Below, piece by piece: positions 28,601 to 37,951 of a stretch of 57,322 nucleotides of DNA. The notes beneath the pieces were generated by a model. That model was not told where the DNA came from. It was given only the letters and a program-made list of their open reading frames with translations, and did not search any database. Within the stretch, counting starts at the first letter, position 1; each line of letters starts with the position of its first letter. Source of the DNA: Chitinophaga pinensis (GTDB lineage: Bacteria > Bacteroidota > Bacteroidia > NS11-12g > UBA955); NCBI GenBank assembly GCA_945865625.1, contig CAMBFD010000006.1, positions 1-57,322 on the forward strand, written 5' to 3'. The position numbers and the translations under genes were made by a program.

Positions 28601-29236
28601 TGTAGCAATGATTGAAACATTATATTTTCTAGCAAATTTTATAAGCACTTGATTGACATCTTCTTGTGACTTTCCGGTATTGTCTATATTCTTTAAATTA
28701 TGTCGTTGCAATTCAACATAAAAATCATCGCCAAAAAGTTCATGCCATTCTACGAAAAGTTTTTCTGCTTCTTCTTCTGTTTTAAAAAGAATTGCTTGAG
28801 GGATTTCAGCACCAATACAACAAGAGGTTGCAATTAATCCTTCTGAATATTGTTTTATGAGGGCTTTATCGACCCTTGGATATTTGCTATAAAATCCCTC
28901 CAAATAGCCTAGTGAGCAAAGTTTTGCGAGGTTTTCATATCCTTTTTGATTTTTAGCCAATAAAAGCTGATGGTATCTTTTATCTTTTTTCCCTTGACCA
29001 AAGGCTTTAACAAACCGGTCTTCAACCATGTAAAACTCACAGCCAATTACGGGTAAAATTCCTTCTGACTTGGCAGCTTGATAAAACTCAAAAGCACCGA
29101 ACATGTTGCCATGGTCAGTAATTGCAACAGCAGGCATGCCATCTGCTTTTGCTTTTTTCATTAGCTTTTTAATATCCGCTGCACCATCAAGTAGCGAATA
29201 TTGTGTGTGAACATGTAAATGAGAAAATGTGGGCAT
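25649..29236 (-). CDS. dnaE: DNA polymerase III subunit alpha
   Basis: PHP domain FSHLHVHTQYSLLDGAADI, GPGRGSAAGSLVAYCLGIT, PDVDIDFDD, and an OB region near the C-terminus. Confidence 0.97.
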   Translation of the reverse strand: MPTFSHLHVHTQYSLLDGAADIKKLMKKAKADGMPAVAITDHGNMFGAFEFYQAAKSEGILPVIGCEFYMVEDRFVKAFGQGKKDKRYHQLLLAKNQKGYENLAKLCSLGYLEGFYSKYPRVDKALIKQYSEGLIATSCCIGAEIPQAILFKTEEEAEKLFVEWHELFGDDFYVELQRHNLKNIDNTGKSQEDVNQVLIKFARKYNVSIIATNDSHYIDESDANAHDILLCINTSEFQSTPKATNEESGKGYRFGFPNEQFFFKTQAEMAELFKDIPEALDNTNKLIDSIEPPKLARDIVLPHYIIPDGFESQNDYITHLAVEGCKKRYGGSIPGNVEERLNFELNTIRQSGFAGYFLIVQDFTTAARDMGVWVGPGRGSAAGSLVAYCLGITNVDPVKYDLLFERFLNPERVSMPDVDIDFDDIGRDRVIEYVAKKYGERRIAQIVTYGTMAAKSAIRDVGRVLQYPLPQTDRLAKLVPGNLNFKTMLHSNLAELAKDESKNLKVEEIDNLKELQRIYNSNEPAAQVLRDAEKLEGSVRNTGVHACGIIIAPRDIDEVVPVAKSKDSPWMQVQYDVTQIEKAGLLKMDFLGLSTLSIMKDAITLVKETVGVEIDLDSIPLDDLKTYELFQKGETNGIFQFESPGMQKHMRDLKPTQFGDLIAMNALYRPGPMKYIPDFVDRKHGRKPVEYDLPEMEEYLKETYGITVYQEQVMLLSQKLAGFSKGKADVLRKAMGKKDKKLIDDLKSDFMDGAREKGYPDNILEKIYSDWEEFAQYAFNKSHSTCYAVIAFQTAYLKANFPAQYMAAVLKSNMGDIKKITFYMEECRRMDMKVLGPDLNESNSAFTVTKNNEIRFGMNAVKGIGEGAVLEILADRDKNGPFDSIFDLTSRVNLRAVNKRNLENMAKSGVFDFDTRYHRAQYVLPDSDGRIGIELAIKHGQNVQSDKISGQTSLFGGGGESTIPQEPKLPNVEPFSLHQELKIEEELVGVFLSKHPLDDIKFVYSMVAKTSVKEFSSAIENNEKSDFRIMGIITSAREVISQKGNPYGRFAILDYSGSIELNIFAKPYMTHKNLLSKDYIVIISGTTEPNLERNDARVNFNSITLASEVNEKSLVKSLKVEMTPLEIEKGKYQVVQHMIEQFPGTCSVIFNFSDIEENMSVTMVSKYGIQFNSDVVEMLKEMEVYFTPITDERWA

Positions 29237-29329
29237 AAATTGAGCTATCGAAATTACGATTTACGAGGCTCAAATTTTGTAGATGTGGACAAATTTCGAA
29301 CAATAATTTTTTTGCAAAAAACGCAAAAA

Positions 29330-29836
29330 TTATTCTACCAATTGGTAAAAAATTGTGTCGCCGGCAACTCTATCTCGGGTAAACGGCAGCATCCAAAGTA
29401 ATTGATCATTTTTATACATCCCTCTTTCTTTAATTTCACCTTGATCATAATATACTTCATAGAATCCATCGGCATAAGCCAATCCCGTTCTATTATCACC
29501 ATTTTTTGAGTAATGGGCCATTCTTTGACCGCTTGGATAAAAATTTTCTTGCCATAACATCAACCCTTTCCCGTTGTATTTACAAACGGTTTCAAGTTCA
29601 TTAAATTTATTAAATTCAAGGGTATAGCTTGCAGTATCTGCTAAAAAGTATCTTTTGATTTGAGGTTTCCCTTCTGCATTCAATGTCTGGTTCATAATGG
29701 CTTCTTCTTCCTCAACTAAACTATCTAAGGTTGCTATCGGAAATTTGTAAGGTTTAGCATCTCTATTGTCTTTTTCAGCACATGAAAAAACCAAGACACT
29801 CACAACAAGCAAAGAATAAACGATTAAATTTTTCAC
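29330..29836 (-). CDS. small lipoprotein with YwqK/MORN-like repeats
   Basis: Lipobox VLVFSC; repeats such as ENFYPSGQRMAHYSKNGDN and EVYYDQGEIKERGMYKN. Confidence 0.65.
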   Translation of the reverse strand: MKNLIVYSLLVVSVLVFSCAEKDNRDAKPYKFPIATLDSLVEEEEAIMNQTLNAEGKPQIKRYFLADTASYTLEFNKFNELETVCKYNGKGLMLWQENFYPSGQRMAHYSKNGDNRTGLAYADGFYEVYYDQGEIKERGMYKNDQLLWMLPFTRDRVAGDTIFYQLVE

Positions 29837-29887
29837 ATTGCAATTTTACAACTTTAATTGAAGTATACCAATGTTAAATTTTAAGCT

Positions 29888-29895
29888 TAATTTTG
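29888..29895 (+). promoter_or_regulatory. candidate -7 element of recF
   Basis: TAATTTTG (TAnnTTTG), ending 5 nt before the GTG start. No convincing -33 element seen. Confidence 0.4.
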
Positions 29896-29899
29896 CCTT

Positions 29900-30973
29900 G
29901 TGTTTCTAAAAGAACTTCAACTGTTTCATTTCAAAAATCACGAATCTTCGAAATTTGTGTTTTCCGAAAAAATCAATGCCATTACTGGAAAAAATGGAGC
30001 AGGTAAAACCAATATTTTAGATGCAATTTACTTCTTGGCAAATGCCAAAAGTTATTTCAATAATATTGACAACCAACTCATTCAATTTGATAAAGATTTC
30101 TACACCATTACTGGCAAGTTTGAGGATGAAAACCCTTTCGACATTGCCATTAATTTTGGCAAAAATACCAAAAAAACAATCAAGAAAAACGGAAAATTAT
30201 TCAAACGAATTTTAGATCATATAGGTCAGATTCAAACCGTATTTATAACACCAAATGACATTGCACTCATTTATGAGGGAAGCGAGGAACGGAGAAAATT
30301 CATTGATTTTACAATTTGCCAGCTAGACACTACCTATTTAAAAAATTTGATTGAATACAGGAAAGTTATCGAGCAAAGAAATAGTTTTTTAAAAACGGTT
30401 GAAGGTCGTTTTGTCGACGAAATTCTCCTTGAAAGTTACAACCACAAACTCATTCCTTTGAATCATGAAATTTACGAAACAAGAAAAAAATTCCTAGCAG
30501 AATTCATCCCTCAATTTAATAAAACATATAGTGATTTGTCGGGTTCATCTGAAAAATGTGATATACACTATAAGAGTTGTCTCAACGATAAAACAATGAC
30601 TTCAATTTTTGAATCAAACTACAAAATTGACATTGCAAGTCAAAGAACAACTGAAGGAATCCACAAAGACGATTTAGAATTCAATATCCATGAAATAACG
30701 ATAAAGAAATATGGAAGTCAGGGACAAATAAAATCGTTTATAGTTGCATTAAAAATTGCACAATACGAATATTTAAAATCGAAAACAGGCAAAAAACCCA
30801 TTTTACTATTGGATGATATTTTTGAAAAAATTGATGATCAAAGATCCAGGCACTTAATGAAAATGGTGTGTTCTGATCATTTCGGTCAAATTTTTGTATC
30901 TGACACAAACTTACAGAGGGTACAAGAACATTTTGAAGACCAAAAAATGCAATGCACATTCATTGAGATTTAA
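29900..30973 (+). CDS. recF: DNA replication/repair protein RecF
   Basis: MFLKELQLFHFKNHESSKFVF...AITGKNGAGKTNILDAIYFLANAKSY, SQGQIKSFIVALKIAQ, PILLLDDIFEKID. GTG start. Confidence 0.95.
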   Translation: MFLKELQLFHFKNHESSKFVFSEKINAITGKNGAGKTNILDAIYFLANAKSYFNNIDNQLIQFDKDFYTITGKFEDENPFDIAINFGKNTKKTIKKNGKLFKRILDHIGQIQTVFITPNDIALIYEGSEERRKFIDFTICQLDTTYLKNLIEYRKVIEQRNSFLKTVEGRFVDEILLESYNHKLIPLNHEIYETRKKFLAEFIPQFNKTYSDLSGSSEKCDIHYKSCLNDKTMTSIFESNYKIDIASQRTTEGIHKDDLEFNIHEITIKKYGSQGQIKSFIVALKIAQYEYLKSKTGKKPILLLDDIFEKIDDQRSRHLMKMVCSDHFGQIFVSDTNLQRVQEHFEDQKMQCTFIEI

Positions 30974-30974
30974 A

Positions 30975-32189
30975 TTACATGAACATACCAATCATAAGAT
31001 CAATATCGTGGTATTTTATAGCAAACTTATCTGCAAGACTTTTATTTGTTAAATTGCCTTTATACAAATAAGTTCCTTTTCTTATTCCGGGTTTAAGACG
31101 CAAGAAATCAGAAAATCCACCGCTTTGAGCCATTTCGTCGAGCATTGGAGTAAACACGTTACTCAATGCATAACTTGCTGTTCTACTAACCCTTGAAGCA
31201 ATGTTTGGAACACAATAATGGATAATATCGTGTTTTTTAAACACTGGTTTTTCGTGATTTGTAACTTCGGATGTTTCAAAATTCCCGCCTCTATCAATTG
31301 CAACATCAATGAGAATGCTATTTGAACGCATGGCCATGACCATATCTTCGGTAACCACAACAGGACAACGGGTTGTATTTCCAGCGAGGGCTCCAATAAC
31401 AACATCAGCGCGTTCAAGGGCTGACTTTAAAACCAACGGTTGAATTGTACTCGTGTACAAATGGAATCCAAATGATTTCTGAATTCTTCGCAATCGATAC
31501 ATATTATTGTCGAAAATTTTGACATTCGCTCCTAAGCCCAAAGCCGCTTTAGTAGCAAACTCACCAACAGCACCTGCGCCAATGACAACTACTTGGGTTG
31601 GCGGAACACCTGCAAAACCGCCTAGAAGTTCACCTTTTCCGATGTGTGTATTGTTTAGATATTCTGCAGCGATTAAAATTGAGGCAGTACCCGCAATTTC
31701 GCTCATTGCACGGATAATTGGCAAGGCTCCTGAATCGTCTTGTAAAAACTCATAAGCCATTGCATTGATTTTTTTATCCATCAATTTCTTTAAAAGAACT
31801 GAATCTAGTTGATTAATTTGCAGCGCGGAAATCAACAATTGCCCTGATTTCATCATCTCAATTTCTTTCAAAGTAGGTGGATCAATTTTGAGAATGGTGT
31901 CGCATTGAAAAACGGCAAAAGTATCATTTGAAATTTCTGCACCAGCTTCACTATATTGGTGATCCGAAAAATTGGCGCTATGTCCCGCAGCGCTTTCAAT
32001 CAAAATTCTATGCCCATTAGACGTAAAAAACTTAACAGCGGCAGGAGTGAGTGGCACTCTATTTTCTTGAAAAGTAGATTCTTTAGGAATTCCGATTGAC
32101 ATTCCACCGCCACTTAATTTAATTGCCAAGGCTTTTGCCAAAGTTTGCGGAGCGGTTTCTTGAATACTTCCAAATATTTGATTCGACAT
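30975..32189 (-). CDS. ald: alanine dehydrogenase
   Basis: IGIPKESTFQENRVPLTPAAVKF, VVIGAGAVGEFATKAALGLGANVKIFD, VDVAIDRGGNFE-like segment. Confidence 0.88.
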   Translation of the reverse strand: MSNQIFGSIQETAPQTLAKALAIKLSGGGMSIGIPKESTFQENRVPLTPAAVKFFTSNGHRILIESAAGHSANFSDHQYSEAGAEISNDTFAVFQCDTILKIDPPTLKEIEMMKSGQLLISALQINQLDSVLLKKLMDKKINAMAYEFLQDDSGALPIIRAMSEIAGTASILIAAEYLNNTHIGKGELLGGFAGVPPTQVVVIGAGAVGEFATKAALGLGANVKIFDNNMYRLRRIQKSFGFHLYTSTIQPLVLKSALERADVVIGALAGNTTRCPVVVTEDMVMAMRSNSILIDVAIDRGGNFETSEVTNHEKPVFKKHDIIHYCVPNIASRVSRTASYALSNVFTPMLDEMAQSGGFSDFLRLKPGIRKGTYLYKGNLTNKSLADKFAIKYHDIDLMIGMFM

Positions 32190-32389
32190 TTATACAGGTT
32201 TGGGGATTTAATTGGATTAAAGTTGGTATTTTGTATTTTATTTGGGACAAAACACAATTAAATTGATACAATTTACGTTTCTTTTCCACAAATATAACAT
32301 AAATTCAAGACACTAAGATTGCCCATTTTGTTGAGTTTTCGAAAATTATTCGTAAATTGTGCAAGTTTTAGAATAACGATCCTGAGATA

Positions 32390-33685
32390 ATGATATTGAA
32401 AAAAACCTTTTTATTTTGTGCTACCGCTTTAGGCTTAGGGCTTGCTTTCGGACAAGCGCCTATTAATCCAGTTAATGACTTCAACAACATTAATAGAATT
32501 GATAGTATGACTCAAGAACTCTTAAGTTCAATTCCAAGTCATACACCAGTTTCTAAATCCCCGATATCTTATTTTAGTCGTGCTCGCTTTGAAGCCGATG
32601 TGAAAATGATGGGTACAACCATTCCAATGGATTATCATTCTATGGTTGAACAACAAATTCGCTCTCTTCTTGGATATGGTCAAAACTATTTCAACATGAT
32701 ACACGAAAGAATGAATCTCTACTTTCCAATTTTTGAAGAAATATTAGACAGGAATTCTTTACCCGTTGAATTAAAATACGTTTCAGTCATTGAATCTAAT
32801 TTAAATCCTAATGCCGTTTCATGGTGCGGCGCAACTGGTCTATGGCAATTTATGCCTTACACTGGTAAATCAATGGGAATGAAAATCAATTACAATCTCG
32901 ACGAGAGAAAAAGCATTCTCATGAGCACTCAAAAAGCAAGTGAATATTTTAAAAATTCATATTTCTTATTCGATGATTGGTTGATGAGTATTGCTTCCTA
33001 CAACTGTGGACCAGGAAATGTAAATAAAGCCATTCGAAGAGCCGGTGGAGGTAAGAAATCATTTTGGCAAATATTACCATATTTACCAAAAGAAACTCAA
33101 GCTTATGTTCCGAAATTTATTGCAATGGCTTACGTATTGAACTTCACTGAACATGCTTACAATGAAACTCACAATGGTTCTAGTTCAATTTTAGTGCCAA
33201 CAAAAATTGATACCACTTTACATTTGGGCAGAGTTTGTACTTTTTTAGGACAAGATCAAGACGAAATCATGCATTGCAACAGAGATTTACTAACTCAGAA
33301 TACTGGTGTAGCTACGAACAATACTGTTCTCATGCCTTATAGAGCGAGTATGAATTTTATTGACAATTTAGATAGCGCAACTGAATATGCGGCAATTGAT
33401 TACCCAACTAATAATTACTCTCAATACGATAATGTTACTCCAAATTCACACAGAAGACTTAAGCGTAAGGGCTCAAAAGCAAAAGCAGGTCTAAGGTCAA
33501 GCGCTCGTTCATCTCATCAAGTTGTGCGTAAAGGACAAACTTTGAGTTCAATTGCCAGAGAAAATGGAGTGAGTGTAAATCAAATTAAAGAGTGGAACAA
33601 CTTGAACTCGAATTCAATTAGTTCTGGAACTAAATTGAAAGTCCACAAAGGCAAGAAATATCGCCACAGGAAAAACTACAGATAA
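32390..33685 (+). CDS. membrane-bound lytic murein transglycosylase (MltD-like) with C-terminal LysM
   Basis: SLT domain ELKYVSVIESNLNPNAVSWCGATGLWQFMP, IASYNCGPGNVNKAI; LysM VRKGQTLSSIARENGVSVNQIKEWNNL. Confidence 0.92.
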   Translation: MILKKTFLFCATALGLGLAFGQAPINPVNDFNNINRIDSMTQELLSSIPSHTPVSKSPISYFSRARFEADVKMMGTTIPMDYHSMVEQQIRSLLGYGQNYFNMIHERMNLYFPIFEEILDRNSLPVELKYVSVIESNLNPNAVSWCGATGLWQFMPYTGKSMGMKINYNLDERKSILMSTQKASEYFKNSYFLFDDWLMSIASYNCGPGNVNKAIRRAGGGKKSFWQILPYLPKETQAYVPKFIAMAYVLNFTEHAYNETHNGSSSILVPTKIDTTLHLGRVCTFLGQDQDEIMHCNRDLLTQNTGVATNNTVLMPYRASMNFIDNLDSATEYAAIDYPTNNYSQYDNVTPNSHRRLKRKGSKAKAGLRSSARSSHQVVRKGQTLSSIARENGVSVNQIKEWNNLNSNSISSGTKLKVHKGKKYRHRKNYR

Positions 33686-33700
33686 TGTAATTGCAACATC

Positions 33701-34843
33701 ATGAGTTCTCCATTATCCAAAATCAAATCATTCTACCCTTTCCTCTTTATTTTTGTACTCGCTTTTGGGGGATGTAAACCAAAACAAGAAAAACTAGAAA
33801 CGCTCGAAACAGATGTTTCCTCAGTTGCCATTATTGGCAATGAAATTTACGGTGAAGGACTTATTGATGTCTTTACCAATAAAAACGATACGAGTAATGT
33901 TTGCAAGCATCTTCCTTTGGAAATGTCTATAACTGGTTACGAATCAATTTTCAACTATATCATCATCAATTCAAAAGAAGAACATGCAATGGCAAAATCC
34001 AATCGCATTGTGGTCCTTTTTGATGAAATTTCAAACAATTTAGAATCAGATATTAACTCAGATCCAATAAAAAAAGGAGATGTTAAGTTTCAAAACACTA
34101 AAATTGGTGTGTATAGCATTTACAAAGACATTTGGGCAATAAGTCAATGCGTTGTTAAAGTTGAACTTAATGAAAATTTGCTCGCAACGATCAAAGGTTC
34201 AACAAACTCAGATCCACTGAGAGGTTCAAATTTGATTCAAATTTCTTCAGGCATTCAACAAATTGTACAGGAGTGCCATCAATTGCTTCAATTGAAAGGC
34301 AGCATTGGTTATTATGATGCAAATTCACCAGAACTCAAATATTCTGACAGTGTAATGAAATTGTTGAGTTCTAACTATGGATTTAATTTCTTTGTTCCGA
34401 ATTCTTTTAGAATTGTTCAGGCCGATTCAACTTTTGTTTGGCTTCTCAATATCAAAAGCGCAGGTGGATATGAAGCCATCATGGTGAATATCAATCAAAC
34501 GCCAATAGATGTTTCAAACCTAAGATCCCTCATTGAAAACAGAAACCTATTTACTTCTAAGTACCTTCACAACGATGAAGGCACGAAGATTGTAGTGAGC
34601 GAAAGTGGTGCATACAATCCATTTTTAGGAAAACCAGGGCTCGCAAACAAACAACCTTACAATTTGTTATATGGATGGTTTACAGAATTCGGAACTTACA
34701 GAAGAGGTCCTTTTGGCCGTTATATCTTTAACAATGGAAAAAAACAAGTGGCCATCGATTGGTTTGCTGGAGGTGCTGAACGATACAATTCAATCAAATC
34801 ACATTTGGATTTAATTTCGCAATCTTTCAAATTTACCCGATGA
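33701..34843 (+). CDS. DUF4837-like lipoprotein
   Basis: Lipobox FGGC near the N-terminus; overall arrangement resembles the Bacteroidota DUF4837 family. Family call made by eye. Confidence 0.6.
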   Translation: MSSPLSKIKSFYPFLFIFVLAFGGCKPKQEKLETLETDVSSVAIIGNEIYGEGLIDVFTNKNDTSNVCKHLPLEMSITGYESIFNYIIINSKEEHAMAKSNRIVVLFDEISNNLESDINSDPIKKGDVKFQNTKIGVYSIYKDIWAISQCVVKVELNENLLATIKGSTNSDPLRGSNLIQISSGIQQIVQECHQLLQLKGSIGYYDANSPELKYSDSVMKLLSSNYGFNFFVPNSFRIVQADSTFVWLLNIKSAGGYEAIMVNINQTPIDVSNLRSLIENRNLFTSKYLHNDEGTKIVVSESGAYNPFLGKPGLANKQPYNLLYGWFTEFGTYRRGPFGRYIFNNGKKQVAIDWFAGGAERYNSIKSHLDLISQSFKFTR

Positions 34844-35400
34844 AAAAGATTGTGATTTTTGCTTCCGGAAGTGGAAGCAATGCAGAAAACATCTACCATC
34901 AACTTCATTCCACGGTTGAAATACAATGTATATTTTGCAACAACTCAAAAGCTGGTGTGATTGAGAGGGCTGAACGATTGAATATTCCGCTTGTAATCTT
35001 CAATAGAAGTGAATGGACTGATTCACAAACAATTGAGAATCAAATTTCCGAATTAAATCCCGATTTAATTGTGTTGGCTGGATTTTTATGGAAAGTTCCA
35101 GAATCATTCGTGGCGCGTTTCCCTCAGAAAATCATTAACATACACCCTGCCTTGCTCCCAAATTATGGAGGAAAAGGAATGTATGGCCAACATGTGCACG
35201 AAGCGGTTATTGCTGCTAAAGAACCAAAATCAGGCATTACAATCCATTATGTGAATGAACATTACGACGAAGGTGAGTATATTTTAAAAGCCGAATGCGA
35301 ATTAACTTCGCTCGATACTCCTGACACCTTGGCGCAAAAAATTCACGAATTAGAATTTCAATATTTCCCATTAACCATTCAAAAATTATTAACCGCCTAA
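34840..35400 (+). CDS. purN: phosphoribosylglycinamide formyltransferase
   Basis: IVIFASGSGSNAENI, IVLAGFLWKVPESFVARFPQKIINIHPALLPNYGGKGMYG. ATGA overlap with the upstream gene. Confidence 0.95.
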   Translation: MKKIVIFASGSGSNAENIYHQLHSTVEIQCIFCNNSKAGVIERAERLNIPLVIFNRSEWTDSQTIENQISELNPDLIVLAGFLWKVPESFVARFPQKIINIHPALLPNYGGKGMYGQHVHEAVIAAKEPKSGITIHYVNEHYDEGEYILKAECELTSLDTPDTLAQKIHELEFQYFPLTIQKLLTA

Positions 35401-35402
35401 TT

Positions 35403-36557
35403 ATGCGATACAAAAATATTGAAACCAACGTTTTGCATGCTGGTATTGAACCAGATCCAACAACTGGAGCCATTATGACTCCTATTTTCCAAACAAGTAC
35501 TTATGTTCAAGCTGCTCCTGGAGATCATAAAGGATATGAATATGCGAGAACGCAAAATCCCACACGCAAAGTACTTCAAAACAATCTTGCCGCTTTAGAA
35601 GGCATGAATTATGGCATGTGCTTTAGCACCGGAATGGGTGCCGTTGATGCTTGTATCAAATTATTGAGCCCCGGCGATGAAGTGGTTTCTACAAACGATT
35701 TATACGGCGGATCTTACCGCATTTTTACCAAGATTTTCGCAAATTATGGCATCGTTTTCAAGTTTGTCGATATGTCTGACATCGAAGCTGTGAAAGCTGC
35801 GGTGAATGAAAAAACCAAAATGGTTTGGGTTGAAACCCCTACCAATCCTTTGTTGAGAATCATTGACATTGAAGTAATGTGCCAAATTGGTCATTCAGTT
35901 GGTGCAATTGTGGTGGTTGACAATACCTTCTCATCTCCATACTTACAAAATCCTTCAAATTTTGGTGCCGATATTGTGATGCATTCAGCTACAAAATACA
36001 TCAATGGTCATAGCGACGTTGTGATGGGTGTATTGTGCATTAACGACACGGAGCTCAACGAAAAATTGGCATTTATACAGAATTCATGCGGTGCAACGCC
36101 TGGTCCTCAAGATTGTTTCTTGGTACTTCGTGGCATTAAAACCTTACACATTCGCATGCAACGCCATTGCGAAAATGGAAAAGTTGCGGCAAATTATCTT
36201 GCAAACCATCCTAAAGTTGGTGAAGTATACTGGCCTGGTTTTGTGTCGCACAAAAATCACGAAGTTGCTAAAAAACAAATGAAAGATTTTGGAGGGATGA
36301 TTTCTTTCACTCTAAAATCAGACGCCATTGAAAGTGCATTGACTTTCTTGAAATCAACAACAGTCTTTTCGTTGGCTGAGAGTTTGGGAGGTGTTGAAAG
36401 TTTGGTAGGACATCCTGCAACCATGACGCATGCAAGTATTCCGAAGGCTGAACGCGAAGCGAATGGTTTGAAAGACAGTTTGATTCGTTTGAGTGTTGGC
36501 ATTGAACATATCGACGATATCATTGCCGATTTGGAAGCTGCCTTGGCAAAAGTTTAA
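35403..36557 (+). CDS. cystathionine gamma-synthase/lyase-type PLP enzyme
   Basis: ETNVLHAGIEPDPTTGAIMTPIFQTSTY, DIVMHSATKYINGHSDVVMGV (PLP lysine), SLGGVESLVGHPATMTHASIP. Confidence 0.92.
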   Translation: MRYKNIETNVLHAGIEPDPTTGAIMTPIFQTSTYVQAAPGDHKGYEYARTQNPTRKVLQNNLAALEGMNYGMCFSTGMGAVDACIKLLSPGDEVVSTNDLYGGSYRIFTKIFANYGIVFKFVDMSDIEAVKAAVNEKTKMVWVETPTNPLLRIIDIEVMCQIGHSVGAIVVVDNTFSSPYLQNPSNFGADIVMHSATKYINGHSDVVMGVLCINDTELNEKLAFIQNSCGATPGPQDCFLVLRGIKTLHIRMQRHCENGKVAANYLANHPKVGEVYWPGFVSHKNHEVAKKQMKDFGGMISFTLKSDAIESALTFLKSTTVFSLAESLGGVESLVGHPATMTHASIPKAEREANGLKDSLIRLSVGIEHIDDIIADLEAALAKV

Positions 36558-36579
36558 TCAATATATTTAACCGATATAA

Positions 36580-36617
36580 AGGCAACTGAATGACAAGAAT
36601 TCGGTTGCCTTTTTTTA
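36580..36617 (+). terminator. intrinsic terminator after the cystathionine gamma-synthase-type gene
   Basis: AGGCAACTGAAT / ATTCGGTTGCCT 12-bp stem with one G-U pair, then a T-tract. Confidence 0.88.
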
Positions 36618-36632
36618 TTCAACATTCAAACT

Positions 36633-37433
36633 ATGTCTGACAATATCATTGCCCCTGAAATTCAAGAATTACTTTGGGAACGAGTGAAACAATACAACCG
36701 AAGCACATTTATTGATGATGACCCAATTTCAATTCCTCATCGTTTTTTGCAAAAAAAAGATATAGAAATTTCTGCATTTTTCGCGGCAACATTGGCTTGG
36801 GGACAACGAAAGTCTATCATACAGAGCTGCAACAAGTTGATGAATATTTTCGACAATTCGCCTTATGATTTCATTGCGAATGTCACAGAATCGGAGCTCG
36901 AAAGCATGCCACATTTTGTGCATCGAACCTTCAATATTGAAGATTTGAAATTTTTCATTCGGTTTTTAAAACAGCATTATGCGATTCATGAAAGTTTGGA
37001 AACGGCCTTTTTCCCTCATGAAAACAAGGAAATTGATGCTGTAAGAAACGGATTGATTCATTTTCACAATTCATTTTTTGAGGGATATTTGGTGTGTAGA
37101 ACCAAGAAGCATGTTTCAACACCTCAGAAGAACAGTGCGTGCAAGCGATTGAACATGTTTTTAAGGTGGATGGTTAGACCAAACGACGGGGTTGATTTTG
37201 GCCTTTGGAACAACATCGATGCTAGTCAATTGATGATCCCGTTGGATGTACATGTGCAGAGAGTTGCCATTAACTTAGGCTTGATTGACTCTGAAAAGAG
37301 CAATTGGGCTACCTGTGAGCAGTTAACGGAGCAATTACGCAATCTACACCCATCAGACCCTACGATCTTCGATTACGCCTTATTTGGCTTCGGGGTTGAG
37401 GAACGGAAAATTTCGAAGGAAATTAAGCCGTAA
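36633..37433 (+). CDS. TIGR02757 family protein
   Basis: HRFLQKKDIEISAFFAATLAWGQRKSII...LFLRWMVRPNDGVDFGLW, characteristic of this conserved Bacteroidota family. Confidence 0.8.
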   Translation: MSDNIIAPEIQELLWERVKQYNRSTFIDDDPISIPHRFLQKKDIEISAFFAATLAWGQRKSIIQSCNKLMNIFDNSPYDFIANVTESELESMPHFVHRTFNIEDLKFFIRFLKQHYAIHESLETAFFPHENKEIDAVRNGLIHFHNSFFEGYLVCRTKKHVSTPQKNSACKRLNMFLRWMVRPNDGVDFGLWNNIDASQLMIPLDVHVQRVAINLGLIDSEKSNWATCEQLTEQLRNLHPSDPTIFDYALFGFGVEERKISKEIKP

Positions 37434-37492
37434 TTGTATCCCATTAATCGAAATTACAGGAATCTAATTTGTACGATGCAATTCTTTTGTTG

Positions 37493-37500
37493 TAACTTTG
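37493..37500 (+). promoter_or_regulatory. candidate -7 element of trxA
   Basis: TAACTTTG (TAnnTTTG), with TTTG at 37468-37471 separated by 21 bp, and the ATG 21 nt downstream. Confidence 0.5.
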
Positions 37501-37520
37501 TGTAAAATAAAAATAAGAAT

Positions 37521-37838
37521 ATGGCAGTTAGTTTCTCAACCAGCAATTTTCAAGAAGTAGTCTTGAATTCAGATAAACCAGTTTTGGTAGATTTTTGGGC
37601 AGAATGGTGTGGTCCTTGCAAAATGATTGGTCCATTGATCGAAGAATTGGCAACAGAATATGATGGAAAAGCAGTGATCGGTAAATTAAACGTTGACGAA
37701 AATCCAGACATCGCTTCAACGTACGGAATCCGCAGCATTCCTACCCTTTTGGTCTTCAAAGGTGGTGAAATTGTTGACCGCATTGTGGGTGCTGTTCCAA
37801 AAGCAAACATTGCACAAAAAATTGATAACCAACTATAA
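37521..37838 (+). CDS. trxA: thioredoxin
   Basis: VLVDFWAEWCGPCKMIGPLIEELA, IRSIPTLLVFKGGE. Confidence 0.97.
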   Translation: MAVSFSTSNFQEVVLNSDKPVLVDFWAEWCGPCKMIGPLIEELATEYDGKAVIGKLNVDENPDIASTYGIRSIPTLLVFKGGEIVDRIVGAVPKANIAQKIDNQL

Positions 37839-37868
37839 AGAAAGCCCGTTAGGGCTTTTTTTATAGTT
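37831..37868. terminator. long, potentially bidirectional terminator overlapping the trxA stop codon
   Basis: AACTATAAAGAAAGCCC-GTTA-GGGCTTTTTTTATAGTT: 17-bp stem with a single G-U pair. Confidence 0.85.
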
Positions 37869-37870
37869 GA

Positions 37871-37940
37871 GGGTTTAGGGTTTAGTGTTTAGTGTTATTT
37901 CGATACAGTCCCTCTTTAAACGCTAAACTTTAAACATCAA
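37871..37940. repeat. intergenic GTTTA-type inverted repeat, element C
   Basis: GGGTTTAGGGTTTAGTGTTTAG... pairs imperfectly with CTTTAAACGCTAAACTTTAAAC. It shares exact 15-mers with elements A and B. Confidence 0.6.
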
Positions 37941-37951
37941 ATTTCCCCATC

